Shown in pieces: positions 6,963-7,375 of a stretch of 7,375 nucleotides of DNA. This stretch comes from Chitinophaga pinensis (lineage in GTDB: Bacteria > Bacteroidota > Bacteroidia > Chitinophagales > Chitinophagaceae), in assembly GCA_945872805.1 (NCBI GenBank), contig CAMCBE010000096.1, positions 1-7,375 on the forward strand. The letters run 5' to 3'. How positions within the stretch are numbered: the first letter of the stretch is position 1; every line of letters begins with the position of its first letter. Made by a program: the position numbers and the translations under genes. A model generated the notes under the pieces. That model did not search any database, was not told the DNA's origin, and saw nothing but the letters and a program-made list of their open reading frames with translations.

Positions 6963-7370
6963 TTATTTACTAGCTATTCCATCAACACTTACTTTTCCGG
7001 GACCACAAAGGATTAGTACAAGTAAGCCAGCTAAATAAAGGCTTCCTTTTTCAGCTGTACCGAAGAAATCATGTACGTGAACTTTGAATATGATGACGAG
7101 CATATTTATTACCAATGGGAGAGCCATAACCCTAGTGAAAAGGCCTATGACAATAAATAAAGCGCAGAAAAATTCAGCGAAAATGCAAAGGATCAAGGAA
7201 ACGGATGTTCCTAAGTTCAAAAAATTATAAAACTCAGTCTTCATTTGATTAAAGTGCACCAATTTATCATATCCATGAGACATGATTAAGATGCCTAGGG
7301 CTAATCGAATAACAAGCATAGCCGTATTAAAGGAAAATGCATTGTAGTGAATACTCAAGAGTTTTTTCAT
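6963..7370 (-). CDS. DoxX-family small integral membrane protein
   Basis: The 135 residues contain four likely membrane segments (about 17-35, 53-75, 81-97, 109-123), as expected for the DoxX/DoxD-like family. Family landmarks are RLALGILIMSHGYDKL (22-37, with the conserved HG..K), GLFTRVMALPLVINM (76-90) and a short polar tail ending the fourth helix. DoxX was named from the membrane subunit of an archaeal thiosulfate:quinone oxidoreductase. Most bacterial members have no assigned substrate, and a redox or envelope-stress role here would be a guess. The ATG lies only 5 bases from the window edge and the frame is open to the edge, so an upstream start cannot be excluded. However, MKKLL followed by a hydrophobic helix is a natural N-terminus. 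It is the first gene seen in a tight string with the thioesterase and cinA. Confidence 0.88.
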   Translation of the reverse strand: MKKLLSIHYNAFSFNTAMLVIRLALGILIMSHGYDKLVHFNQMKTEFYNFLNLGTSVSLILCIFAEFFCALFIVIGLFTRVMALPLVINMLVIIFKVHVHDFFGTAEKGSLYLAGLLVLILCGPGKVSVDGIASK

Positions 7371-7375
7371 GGTAT

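Noticed and set aside
6542..7370. DoxX plus thioesterase considered as a dedicated sulfur or redox module
   Set aside because: No sulfur-metabolism or oxidoreductase partner is present; close spacing alone does not support a shared pathway.

Overview
The window looks like an ordinary chromosomal stretch from a member of the Bacteroidota, possibly the Chitinophagia/Sphingobacteriia side. The basis is an AT-rich composition, start codons without clear Shine-Dalgarno sequences, a candidate TAnnTTTG-type promoter element, and protein variants I associate with this phylum. These are an S9 peptidase with GQSWGGYQ and NDNDGAVPWYQG, an E2 starting with an IMPKLGESIMEATV-type lipoyl domain, and a long B12-binding-like radical SAM protein. 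The phylum call is an inference from protein style, not from a marker gene.

Layout: positions 1-1553 on the plus strand hold the C-terminal part of a large S9-family (prolyl oligopeptidase-like) serine peptidase whose start lies outside the window. Everything else is on the minus strand and converges on it. In transcription order these are a DoxX-family membrane protein (7370-6963), a hot-dog acyl-CoA thioesterase (6952-6542), cinA (6533-5286), a 2-oxoacid dehydrogenase E2 acyltransferase (5198-3822), and a radical SAM protein with a B12-binding-like N-terminal region (3757-1559). The first three are 8-10 bp apart and are probably one transcription unit. E2 follows after 87 bp, where a possible promoter element and a small hairpin are visible. 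The radical SAM gene follows after another 64 bp. The S9 and radical SAM stop codons face each other 5 bp apart.

How they work together: no single pathway joins the five minus-strand genes. The thioesterase and E2 both handle acyl-CoA/acyl-lipoyl thioesters, CinA recycles pyridine-nucleotide by-products, and DoxX is a small integral membrane protein. This reads as a housekeeping gene string. No RNA genes, mobile elements, CRISPR arrays, large repeats or defence genes were seen. The least understood item is the radical SAM protein. It carries a CX4CX2C cluster motif instead of CX3CX2C, a long insertion in its N-terminal region, an unassigned C-terminal domain and apparently a TTG start. I see no convincing evidence of a new multi-gene system.
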